Positions 41,815 to 53,003 of a DNA stretch of 64,000 nucleotides are shown here, piece after piece. The translations under genes were made by a program, and so were the position numbers. The notes below the pieces were generated by a model, which was given only the letters and a program-made list of their open reading frames with translations, was not told where the DNA came from and ran no database searches. The DNA is from Rhodovarius crocodyli (GTDB taxonomy: Bacteria; Pseudomonadota; Alphaproteobacteria; Acetobacterales; Acetobacteraceae): the NCBI RefSeq assembly GCF_004005855.1, contig NZ_SACL01000001.1:620001-684000 (forward strand). The letters are read 5' to 3'. Numbering within the stretch: position 1 is the first letter of the stretch; each line of letters begins with the position of its first letter.

Positions 41815-42942
41815 ATGAGCAGCTACCGTCCCTATCAGCACATCGAGCGCCGCAAGTCCCGCCAGATCCACGTGGGCAAGGTGGCCGTGGGCGGGGACGC
41901 GCCCATCAGCATCCAGACCATGACCAACACCCTGACGTCGGATGCCGAGGCGACCATCGCCCAGATCCGCCGCGCGGAGTTGGCGGGTGTCGATATCGTC
42001 CGCGTTTCCTGCCCCGATGAGGAGAGCACGGCCGCGCTGCATGAGATCGTGCGCGAGGTGAATGTGCCGATCGTTGCGGACATCCACTTCCACTACAAGC
42101 GCGCCATCGAGGCAGCCCAGGCCGGCGCGGCCTGCCTGCGCATCAATCCGGGCAATATCGGCAGCCCGGACCGCGTGAAGGAAGTGGTGAAGGCGGCAAG
42201 GGACCATGGCTGCTCCATCCGCATCGGCGTGAACGCCGGTAGCCTGGAAAAGCACCTTCTGGAAAAGTATGGGGAGCCCAACCCCGACGCGCTGGTCGAA
42301 AGCGCGCTGTGGCACGCCGACCATCTGCTGCAGAACGACTTCCATGAATTCAAGATCAGCGTGAAGGCCTCGGACGTGTTCCTGGCGGTCGCGGCCTACC
42401 AGCAGCTGGCCGACGCCTGTGACCATCCGCTGCACATCGGCATCACCGAAGCCGGCGGCCGCCGTGCCGGCACGGTGAAGTCGTCGATCGGCCTGGGCAA
42501 CCTGCTCTGGGCCGGCATCGGCGACACGATCCGCGTCTCCCTCAGCGCCGAGCCTGAGGAAGAGGTCCATGTCGGCTGGGACCTGCTGAAATCGCTGCAC
42601 CTGCGCAATCGCGGTGTGAAGGTGATTTCGTGCCCGTCCTGCGCACGCCAGGGCTTCGACGTCATCAAGACCGTCGCCACGCTGGAAGACCGCCTGGCCC
42701 ATATCGTGGAGCCGATCACGCTCAGCATCATCGGCTGCGTCGTGAATGGCCCCGGTGAGGCCCTGATGACCGATATCGGCCTGACGGGCGGCGGTTCCGG
42801 CCGCCACATGGTCTATGCGTCAGGCAGGCAGGACCACACCACCAGCACGGATGACATGGTGGCCCATCTGGTCGATCTGGTGGAAAAGCGCGCCGCCCTG
42901 CTGCGCGAAGCCGCCGAAGCGGAGAAAGCGGCGGCCGAGTAA
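41815..42942 (+). CDS. ispG: 4-hydroxy-3-methylbut-2-enyl diphosphate synthase
   Basis: A 375-residue [4Fe-4S] enzyme of the MEP isoprenoid pathway (MEcPP to HMBPP). The start region [20 protein letters not shown] and [14 protein letters not shown] are typical. Cluster cysteines are visible as SCPSCARQG (C273, C276) and CVVNGPGEA (C308). ATG at 41815 follows AAGGAG. The gene ends at a bidirectional terminator shared with ilvA. Confidence 0.96.
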   Translation: MSSYRPYQHIERRKSRQIHVGKVAVGGDAPISIQTMTNTLTSDAEATIAQIRRAELAGVDIVRVSCPDEESTAALHEIVREVNVPIVADIHFHYKRAIEAAQAGAACLRINPGNIGSPDRVKEVVKAARDHGCSIRIGVNAGSLEKHLLEKYGEPNPDALVESALWHADHLLQNDFHEFKISVKASDVFLAVAAYQQLADACDHPLHIGITEAGGRRAGTVKSSIGLGNLLWAGIGDTIRVSLSAEPEEEVHVGWDLLKSLHLRNRGVKVISCPSCARQGFDVIKTVATLEDRLAHIVEPITLSIIGCVVNGPGEALMTDIGLTGGGSGRHMVYASGRQDHTTSTDDMVAHLVDLVEKRAALLREAAEAEKAAAE

Positions 42943-42951
42943 GCCGCCGCC

Positions 42952-42973
42952 GCGCCGGGGTCAGCCCCGGCGC
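42952..42973. terminator. Bidirectional terminator-like hairpin between ispG and ilvA
   Basis: A perfect 9-bp stem GCGCCGGGG/CCCCGGCGC with a TCAG loop separates the convergent genes. The loop holds the ilvA stop codon itself, so the right arm encodes the last ilvA residues. No T-tract is present on either side. Confidence 0.55.
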
Positions 42974-44181
42974 ACCACGTAATCGCCCGCCTGCAACGCC
43001 GCGATGATGGCGTCGCTCTGGGCGTGGTCGCGCACCTCGATCATCAGTTCCAGCTCTGCCGTCTGCACGCTGGGTGCAGCGAACAGGCGCTGATGGCTGA
43101 CCTCGATGACATTGCCGCCCGCTGCCGCCACTCGGGTGGCGATGTCGGCCAGCACGCCCGGACGGTCCGGGATATCCAGGTGCAGGCGCAGGATACGACC
43201 GTCGCGCAACAGGTTACGCAGCAGCACATTGGCCAGGATGCGCGGGTCGATATTGCCGCCGCAGACCGGCGTGCCGACGCGATGGCCGCGGAAGCGCTCC
43301 GGAAAGGCCAGCAGCGCCGCAACACCTGCCGCACCGGCGCCCTCGGACACCACCTTCGCGCCTTCGGCCAGCAGGGCGATGGCCTGCTCGACGGCCCGTT
43401 CCGGCACGACCAGAACCTCCACGCCCAGCTGGCGCAGCAGGTCGGTCGGCAGTTGGCCCACATCGCGAACGGCAATGCCCTCCGCGATGGTCGGGCCGCC
43501 GACCTGCACCGGCTGCCCGGCCAGGCGCTGGGCCATGGCCGGATAACCCTCGACCTCCACGCCGAACACCTTCACCTGCGGACGCAGTTCAGCGGCCGCA
43601 ACGGCACAGCCGGAAACCAAGCCGCCACCGCCCGTCGGCAGCACCAGCATGTCGACCTCGGGCGCGTCATCCAGCAACTCAAGCGCCAGGGTGCCCTGCC
43701 CTGCAATGACCGCGGGGTCGTCATAGGGGTGGATGAAGGTCAGGCCTTCCTTCAGGGCCAGCTCATGGGCATGGGCTGCGGCCTCGGCCAGCGTCTCGCC
43801 GTGCAGGACGACATGCGCGCCGAAATTCTCGGTGCGCACCACCTTCGTCGCCGGCGTGAACTTCGGCATCACGATCACAGACCGGATACCCGCCAGGGTC
43901 GCATGACGAGCCACGGCCTGGGCATGGTTGCCTGCCGACATCGCCACGACACCCGCCTTGCGCTCACGCTCGGTCAGCAGGGCGATGCGATTGGCAGCGC
44001 CGCGCTCCTTGAAGGCACCCGTGGCCTGCAGGTTGTCCAGCTTCAGGTAGACCGTCGCACCCGTCGCGCGCGACAGCGCCGGCATCTCCATGGTGGGCGT
44101 ATGCAGCACCGCCCCCTGGATACGGGCCGCCGCCGCGCGGACGTCAGCGAGGCTGAGCGCCGCCCGCACCGGCGTGCTCAC
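42961..44181 (-). CDS. ilvA: Threonine ammonia-lyase with C-terminal ACT domain
   Basis: A 406-residue PLP enzyme converting threonine to 2-oxobutanoate. The PLP lysine is Lys58 in ATGAFKERGA; a GGGGLVSGCA phosphate loop is near residue 185. Residues ~330-400 form one ACT domain, as in the short form also called biodegradative (tdcB) or IlvA-short. The ATG overlaps the greA stop by 4 bases, so it is translationally coupled to greA. Confidence 0.92.
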   Translation of the reverse strand: MSTPVRAALSLADVRAAAARIQGAVLHTPTMEMPALSRATGATVYLKLDNLQATGAFKERGAANRIALLTERERKAGVVAMSAGNHAQAVARHATLAGIRSVIVMPKFTPATKVVRTENFGAHVVLHGETLAEAAAHAHELALKEGLTFIHPYDDPAVIAGQGTLALELLDDAPEVDMLVLPTGGGGLVSGCAVAAAELRPQVKVFGVEVEGYPAMAQRLAGQPVQVGGPTIAEGIAVRDVGQLPTDLLRQLGVEVLVVPERAVEQAIALLAEGAKVVSEGAGAAGVAALLAFPERFRGHRVGTPVCGGNIDPRILANVLLRNLLRDGRILRLHLDIPDRPGVLADIATRVAAAGGNVIEVSHQRLFAAPSVQTAELELMIEVRDHAQSDAIIAALQAGDYVVRRG

Positions 44182-44651
44182 TGGAAGGCGACCGCCACGA
44201 TCTCATAGGCGCGCGAGCCGCCCGGCGTGGGAACCTCCACGCTGTTGCCGACCTTCTTGCCCATCAACGCCTTGGCGAGCGGGGAGGTCAGCGAGATCGA
44301 GTTGGTCTTCATGTCGGCCTCATACTGGCCGACGATGCGATAGGTCTTCTCCTCGTCCGTCTCCTCGTCCACCACCGTGACCTTGGCGCCGAAACGCACC
44401 TGGTCGCCCGACAGCTTGGAAACGTCGATGACTTCGGAAGACGGAATGATCGATTCGAGCTCAGCGATACGCCCCTCGATGAAGGACTGCTTCTCGCGCG
44501 CCGAGTGGTACTCGGCGTTCTCGGAGAGGTCCCCATGGGCACGCGCTTCCGCGATGGCACGGATGATCGCCGGACGTTCCTCGACACGCAGATACTTCAG
44601 CTCTTCCTCGAGCTTCGCGAGGCCCACTGCCGTAATCGGGAACTTCTGCAC
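44178..44651 (-). CDS. greA: Transcription elongation factor GreA
   Basis: A 157-residue protein, the standard GreA size, starting at the GTG at 44651 (MQKFPITAVGLAKLEEELK) with AAGG just upstream. The N-terminal coiled coil carries the acidic tip HGDLSENAEYHSARE; the C-terminal domain ends SRAYEIVAVAF. It rescues backtracked RNA polymerase by transcript cleavage. It lies 100 bases downstream of carB on the same strand. Confidence 0.95.
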   Translation of the reverse strand: MQKFPITAVGLAKLEEELKYLRVEERPAIIRAIAEARAHGDLSENAEYHSAREKQSFIEGRIAELESIIPSSEVIDVSKLSGDQVRFGAKVTVVDEETDEEKTYRIVGQYEADMKTNSISLTSPLAKALMGKKVGNSVEVPTPGGSRAYEIVAVAFQ

Positions 44652-44751
44652 TGCAACACCTTTCACCAATGGGAACGGGCGGCCAGTCGCCTGCCCGCCC
44701 GTACCGGCCATTCAGGAGGGGTAAAACGGTCAGAAACCCCTGAGCGTCCGC

Positions 44752-47997
<3,246 letters not shown>

Positions 47998-48035
47998 GGG
48001 GGCTACCGAAATTCGAGGTTTGGGAAAGCCAGGGC

Positions 48036-48785
48036 TCAGCCCAGCGTGGCGAAGCCACCATCCACCGGGATGGCGGTGCCGGTGACGAAGCGTGCTTCCT
48101 CACTGGCCAGAAAGACGGCAATGGCCGCCAGATCATCAGGCCTGCCCCATCGCCCCATGGGCGTGCGGGACAGGATCTTGTCGTACAGCCCCGGCACGTC
48201 GCGCCGGGCGCCATCGGTCAGTTCGGTCTCGACCCAGCCGGGCAGAACCGTGTTGGCGGTGATGCCCTCCGCCGCCCAGGCCGCGGCAAGCGACTTGGTG
48301 TACTGCACCACCGCGCCCTTGCTGGCGCCGTAGGCGGGCGAGAAAGGCACGCCGAAGATGGAGAGGATGGAGCCGATATTGATCACACGGCCGCGGCCCG
48401 AGGCCTTCAGCGACGGGTAGGCCGCGCGCGTCAGGCGCATCAGCGCGCCCAGGTTGATCTCCAGGATGCTCGACCATTCGGCGTCGGAGATTTCCTCCGG
48501 CCGCTTGCGGATATTCATTCCGGCATTGTTGACCAGAATGTCCAGCCGCCCGGCTTCAGCCAGCACCTTGTCCAGCAGCACCTCGGTCGCACCCGGTGCG
48601 GCGAGGTCCAGTTCCACGGCCAGGCTACCGGCGGGAAGGGCGGCCAGCGCCTCGGCGTTCTTGGCGGGGTTGCGGCCGGTGATCACCACGCGCGCGCCGT
48701 GCTCGGCCAGGCCTTTCGCCATGGCCAGCCCGATCCCGCCATTCCCGCCGGTGACAAGCGCCACCGTTCCCGTCAGGTCGAACAT
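48036..48785 (-). CDS. Short-chain dehydrogenase/reductase (SDR)
   Basis: A 249-residue classical SDR: cofactor loop [12 protein letters not shown] motif in ILVNNAGMN, catalytic Ser in INIGSIL, YGASK with Tyr and Lys, and [10 protein letters not shown] at the end. It resembles gluconate 5-dehydrogenase-like or FabG-like enzymes; the substrate is not clear. Its position between carA and carB (gaps of 25 and 38 bases) is unusual. Confidence 0.9.
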   Translation of the reverse strand: MFDLTGTVALVTGGNGGIGLAMAKGLAEHGARVVITGRNPAKNAEALAALPAGSLAVELDLAAPGATEVLLDKVLAEAGRLDILVNNAGMNIRKRPEEISDAEWSSILEINLGALMRLTRAAYPSLKASGRGRVINIGSILSIFGVPFSPAYGASKGAVVQYTKSLAAAWAAEGITANTVLPGWVETELTDGARRDVPGLYDKILSRTPMGRWGRPDDLAAIAVFLASEEARFVTGTAIPVDGGFATLG

Positions 48786-48810
48786 CGCCGTGCCTCTCCC
48801 ACCCGCGCGG

Positions 48811-50160
48811 TCAGGCCGCGCGGTTCTTGTCCATCAGCTCCGCGAAGCGGGCGAACAGGTAGTGGCTGTCGGAGGGCCCAGGCGAAGCCTCCGGGTGATA
48901 CTGCACGGAGAAAGCCGGCAGCACGTCACTCGCGATGCCTTCGTTGGAACCATCGAACAGGCTGCGATGGGTCACGCGCACGCCCTCGGGCAGAGAGGCC
49001 TCATCGACCGCGAAGCCGTGATTCTGGCTGGTGATCTCCACCTTGCCCGTCGTCAGGTCCTTCACGGGCTGGTTCGCACCGCGATGGCCGCGATCCATCT
49101 TGTAGGTGCGTGCACCGAGCGACAGGGCCAGCAGTTGGTGGCCGAGGCAGATGCCGAACACCGGCACCTTCTTCTCCAGCACACCCTTGATGGCCGGCAC
49201 GGCATACACGCCGGTCGCTGCCGGGTCGCCGGGACCATTGCTCAGGAACACGCCGTCGGGCTGGTGGCGCAGAATGTCCTCGGTGGTCGACGTGGCGGGC
49301 AGCACCGTCACGTCGCAGCCGACTTCAACCAGGCTGCGCAGGATGTTGCGCTTCGCGCCGTAATCCAGAGCCACAACGCGGTAGCGCGGGGTGGCGGCAG
49401 GCTGGAAGCCCTCGCCCCAGCGCCAGGTGCCCTCGGACCACTTGTAGCTCTGGCGGGTCGTCACTTCCTTGGCGAGGTCCATTCCCTCAAGCCCCGGCCA
49501 TTCACGCGCCTGCGCCACCAGGGCGGGCAGGTCGAATCGGCCGTTTTCCGGGAAATGCAGCACGCCGTTCGGGGCGCCGAGGTCACGGATCCGCGCCGTG
49601 AGGGAGCGCGTGTCCACACCGGCGATGCCCGGCACGCCATGGCGCTTCAGCCACGCATCCAGATGCGCGATCGCGCGGTAGTTGGCGGGCTCGGTCACGT
49701 CCTGCTTCACGATCAGGCCGCGGGCGACGGGGTTCGTCGCCTCCTCGTCCTCACCGTTGGTGCCGACATTACCGATGTGCGGGAAGGTGAAGCTGATGAT
49801 CTGGCCCGCGTAGGAGGGGTCGGTCAGGGTTTCCTGATAACCCGTCATGCCGGTGTTGAAGCAGATCTCGGCGACCTGGGTGCCATAGGCGCCGAAGCCA
49901 CGGCCCCACAGCACACTCCCATCGGCCAGAACCAGCGCGGCGGTCGCGCCCTCGGGCACCTCGGTATTCACGGCGGGCTGTTCAGCACCAGGCATGTCAG
50001 AGAACTCCAGACCGGTTGCGGCCACAATGGCGGCCCAATGCTTGGAGGGAATGGCCTTGGCTTGGCGCCACTTTCGCAGCGCCTCCGTGCCGAGACTCAG
50101 GCGCTGAGCGGCCGCATCAGGACCGCCGAGCAGGGAAAGAATGTCTTCGACGCTGCGCAT
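48811..50160 (-). CDS. carA: Carbamoyl-phosphate synthase small subunit with N-terminal HTH domain
   Basis: From residue ~65 the protein is a full CarA: AALVLADGSVLWGRGFGA, then the amidotransferase with nucleophile Cys in FGICLGHQL and the catalytic His-Glu in QYHPEASPGP. It supplies ammonia from glutamine to CarB. In the same frame residues 1-50 form an extra HTH-like domain (MRSVEDILSLLGGPDAAAQR, then LGTEALRKWRQAKAIPSKHW) resembling YdaS/Cro-like phage regulators. A start at 49995 would give a normal 394-residue CarA, but the HTH coding looks genuine. Palindromes sit just upstream. Confidence 0.93.
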   Translation of the reverse strand: MRSVEDILSLLGGPDAAAQRLSLGTEALRKWRQAKAIPSKHWAAIVAATGLEFSDMPGAEQPAVNTEVPEGATAALVLADGSVLWGRGFGAYGTQVAEICFNTGMTGYQETLTDPSYAGQIISFTFPHIGNVGTNGEDEEATNPVARGLIVKQDVTEPANYRAIAHLDAWLKRHGVPGIAGVDTRSLTARIRDLGAPNGVLHFPENGRFDLPALVAQAREWPGLEGMDLAKEVTTRQSYKWSEGTWRWGEGFQPAATPRYRVVALDYGAKRNILRSLVEVGCDVTVLPATSTTEDILRHQPDGVFLSNGPGDPAATGVYAVPAIKGVLEKKVPVFGICLGHQLLALSLGARTYKMDRGHRGANQPVKDLTTGKVEITSQNHGFAVDEASLPEGVRVTHRSLFDGSNEGIASDVLPAFSVQYHPEASPGPSDSHYLFARFAELMDKNRAA

Positions 50161-50183
50161 GACGACCCCATAGCGGGATCGTT

Positions 50184-50227
50184 TTTCCCAAGGCAAGTGA
50201 AATTACCGCCCTGGGAAATTTTTTCCC
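50184..50227 (-). promoter_or_regulatory. Palindromic elements upstream of carA
   Basis: Two overlapping dyads lie in the 67-base gap between the ankyrin gene and carA. One is GGGAAA-TTT-TTTCCC (50213-50227, perfect arms). The other is TTTCCCAAGGC / GCCCTGGGAAA (50184-50194 and 50208-50218, 10 of 11 bases paired, 13-base spacer). They could be operators of the carA promoter, or the first could be part of the ankyrin gene's terminator. Confidence 0.55.
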
Positions 50228-50893
50228 TCAGCCCCTGCGGCGGCGCACAGGGGTGGAATCGCGTTCCGGAGCAACAGCCGGGCCGCTGCCCGTCTGGCCG
50301 GCATCAAAACCCAGGAAGCCGACTTCCTCACGCGCGGCACCGCCATCGTGCGCCCAGAGGCGCGCACGCTGAGGCGCCTGGCGGGCCGGTTCCGCCGCCG
50401 GAGCCGCGCGAGCGGCTTCTCGGCCACGCCCTGCGGCCGGACGCGAGGCAGGACCGGAAAGGCGCGGCGGTTCGGCGGGCGCAGCGCTTGACCCCGATAT
50501 GGATCCGCCGCGCAGCGACAGGACATAGAAGATCATTTCCGGGCGACCCTGGTCCACCGCCGAGTCATAGGCAGTAAGGCCCAGCGCATTGCGGGCCGTA
50601 GGCTCCGCGCCCCGCGCCACGGCGTCGCGCGCCGCCGGCACATCGCCGCGCGAAATCGCGTCGAACAGCGCATCGTTCGGGTTCATCGAGGAACCCGGGG
50701 TCTGCGCCGGAATCACCGGGGCCTGCCGTCCCAGCAGACCGGGAAGGCCTGGCGGACGCTCGCGCTGCTGTGGCTGAAGCCGCGGGTCGCTGGACCCGCC
50801 TGGCGCGGAAGCAGCCGACCCGAAGCGCCCTTGCGCAAAACCGACCGAAGGGGCCGCGACGATCGCGGCGATGAGCAGGACGATATGTCGCAT
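50228..50893 (-). CDS. Secreted ankyrin-repeat-like protein
   Basis: A 221-residue product with a signal peptide (HIVLLIAAIVAAPSVGFAQ, cleavage after about residue 20), a Pro/Gln-rich stretch, and one ankyrin-like unit near residues 70-125 (NDALFDAISRGDVPAARDAV, then GLTAYDSAVDQGRPEMIFYV). The C-terminus is Arg/Ala/Pro-rich and low-complexity. It is the last gene of the MoxR cluster by spacing (9 bases from the previous stop). Confidence 0.75.
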   Translation of the reverse strand: MRHIVLLIAAIVAAPSVGFAQGRFGSAASAPGGSSDPRLQPQQRERPPGLPGLLGRQAPVIPAQTPGSSMNPNDALFDAISRGDVPAARDAVARGAEPTARNALGLTAYDSAVDQGRPEMIFYVLSLRGGSISGSSAAPAEPPRLSGPASRPAAGRGREAARAAPAAEPARQAPQRARLWAHDGGAAREEVGFLGFDAGQTGSGPAVAPERDSTPVRRRRG

Positions 50894-50902
50894 GCCGGTC
50901 TT

Positions 50903-52984
50903 CTAGCGCCCTTCGCGGCGCCAAGCCAGCATGGTGAAGCCCACAATCAGCGCCAGGGCCAACCACGGCGGCATGAGCGAGGTCGCCCGGACCTCGGTGA
51001 CGAGGTGATCCTCATTTCGGCGCAGACCGATCCAGCCGGCGGCGCTGCTGGCCGCCATTGCCCGCCCGGCGGCGACACGGCGCAATTCAGGCACCTGGCT
51101 ACCGTCACCGAGCCAGCGAAAGGAGCCGCCGGTTTCCGCCATCGCCAGGCGCAAAGGCTCCGGAGATGCCCTGAGATCCTGATACTCGGGCGGGTTGCCC
51201 GGCGGCACCGCGACCAGGGTCGTCCGCTGTCCCGCCGCCACGCGCCACACGCCAGAGGCCGAGGCAGGCAGTTCCGCCACACTGCGGCCCCTGCCGTCAT
51301 CCTGCGCCGGCAGCCGGGTCACGGCTCCGTCAGGCGCCGTCACCTCGAATTCACGCGGCCCGGGCACCTGCAGGGTTCGATGTTCGAGCTGAAGCGCCCC
51401 CTGTGCGTATCGGGCACGCAGTTCCTCCTCCTCCAGCTGAGGCTCCCGCATCAGCCAATGCGCCAGCCGCCGCAACAGTTCCTGGTGCGGGCCGCCACCG
51501 TCATGCCCACGCGCCCAAAGCCAGATGTGGTCGGACAGCATGAGAGCGACGCGCCCTTCCCCCACCCGGTCGAGAATCAGCAACGGTGCACCGTTGGGGG
51601 CCTGCATGACCGCATTGCCGGACGTCTGTGTCGATCGAAGCAGCCGATACCAACGCCCCCAGCTCGGCGTAGCGCCGGCAAGCAGGTCGCTCGTGACCGG
51701 GTGCCGGCGCCCGATATCCGAGATCTGCGGACGATAGGGTTCCTCCAGCAGCGCCTGCCCGCCGGCCAGGGGGCGCGCGGGCAGCACCGGCCCCAGGGGG
51801 GTGTTGGCCAGGCTGGTGCCGCCCATGAACTCCGGCCCCACCGACACCAGCAGCGCGCCACCGGCTCTCACATACTCCGCAATGTTGCGCAGATAGGCAG
51901 GCGGGAGGATGCCGCGGTTGGAGAAGCGGTCGAAGATGATCAGATCGAACTCACGAAGCTTGACCTGAAACAGCTCGCGCACGGGGAAAGCAATGAGCGC
52001 CAGCTCATTCAGCGGCGTCAGATCATCCTTTTCAGGCGGGCGCAGAATGGTGAAGTGAACCAGATCGACGCCCGGGTCGGACTTCAGAAGGCGCCGCCAT
52101 GTCCGCTCACCCGCATGCGGCTCACCGCTGACCAGCAGGACACGAAGTCGGTCGCGAATGCCGTTGATGGTCATCAGCAGCCGGTTGTTCTCTGCGCTGA
52201 CCTCGCCGGGCCGCTCTTCGAGCACGGCCTCGACCACCATCGGGCCGCCACGCTCTATGGGTACGGAGAAGCTGTACTCACGCCCGATCGGAACCGTTTC
52301 GGTCCGCGGCGCACCGCCGTCGATCCGAACGGTCATGCGTGCATTGCCGGAGGCGCCGGCGACGCCCAGATCCTCGGCCATGACCCGCAGGTCGACATTC
52401 CGGCCGATGATGCCGAAGCTCGGCCCCTCGACAAGACGCAGGCGGCGGTCGACCTCGCCCGACGCGCCCGGCAGCAGCACATGGAACGGTGCGGACAGCG
52501 CGGCCGCGTGCTCCGCGACATCGTGCACCTGGCCGTCGGTGATGGCCACGATCCCGGCCAGACGCGCGCGCGGGATCTCGGCCAAGGCCCTTTCGACGGC
52601 CTGCAGCAGGCGGGTCCCTTGCTGCCCCTGCTCAGGGACCTCGACGACGCGGGTCTCCAGCCGATCCAGCCCCTCCAGACGCCGCATCAGCAGCTGCCGG
52701 GCCGCGGCGATGGATTGCGCGCGATTGGCCACCAGCCTTGTGCTGTCGGACTGGTCGATCACCACGAGTGCGATGTCCGGCCGTTCCTCACGCACCTCGC
52801 TGACCCAGCGCGGATTGATCAGCGCCAACAGGCACATCGCCAGGGCCGCCAGCCTGTACCCGGTGCCGGCCGCCCGGCGGTACAGCATGAACCCGATCAG
52901 CAGCAGCGCCAGGATCGCGGCGGCCAGCAACAGCCATTCAGGCAGCAGCGGCGCCACATCGATGCGGAAGGCGGAACGGATCAC
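50903..52984 (-). CDS. Membrane protein with glutamine-amidotransferase-like/VWA-like domains
   Basis: A 693-residue protein with two N-terminal membrane helices ([20 protein letters not shown] near 15-35 and LAALAMCLLALI near 46-57), a VWA-like region (IALVVIDQSDSTRLV), a GATase1-like region (FDLIIFDRFSNRGILPPAYL, GALLVSVGPEF) and a C-terminal membrane helix (WLALALIVGFTMLAW). It belongs with MoxR-DUF58-DUF4159 clusters. Such clusters are thought to assemble or chaperone protein complexes at the inner membrane; substrate unknown. GTG start. Confidence 0.8.
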   Translation of the reverse strand: MIRSAFRIDVAPLLPEWLLLAAAILALLLIGFMLYRRAAGTGYRLAALAMCLLALINPRWVSEVREERPDIALVVIDQSDSTRLVANRAQSIAAARQLLMRRLEGLDRLETRVVEVPEQGQQGTRLLQAVERALAEIPRARLAGIVAITDGQVHDVAEHAAALSAPFHVLLPGASGEVDRRLRLVEGPSFGIIGRNVDLRVMAEDLGVAGASGNARMTVRIDGGAPRTETVPIGREYSFSVPIERGGPMVVEAVLEERPGEVSAENNRLLMTINGIRDRLRVLLVSGEPHAGERTWRRLLKSDPGVDLVHFTILRPPEKDDLTPLNELALIAFPVRELFQVKLREFDLIIFDRFSNRGILPPAYLRNIAEYVRAGGALLVSVGPEFMGGTSLANTPLGPVLPARPLAGGQALLEEPYRPQISDIGRRHPVTSDLLAGATPSWGRWYRLLRSTQTSGNAVMQAPNGAPLLILDRVGEGRVALMLSDHIWLWARGHDGGGPHQELLRRLAHWLMREPQLEEEELRARYAQGALQLEHRTLQVPGPREFEVTAPDGAVTRLPAQDDGRGRSVAELPASASGVWRVAAGQRTTLVAVPPGNPPEYQDLRASPEPLRLAMAETGGSFRWLGDGSQVPELRRVAAGRAMAASSAAGWIGLRRNEDHLVTEVRATSLMPPWLALALIVGFTMLAWRREGR

Positions 52985-53003
52985 AGCGACTTCCCCCGCA
53001 CCG

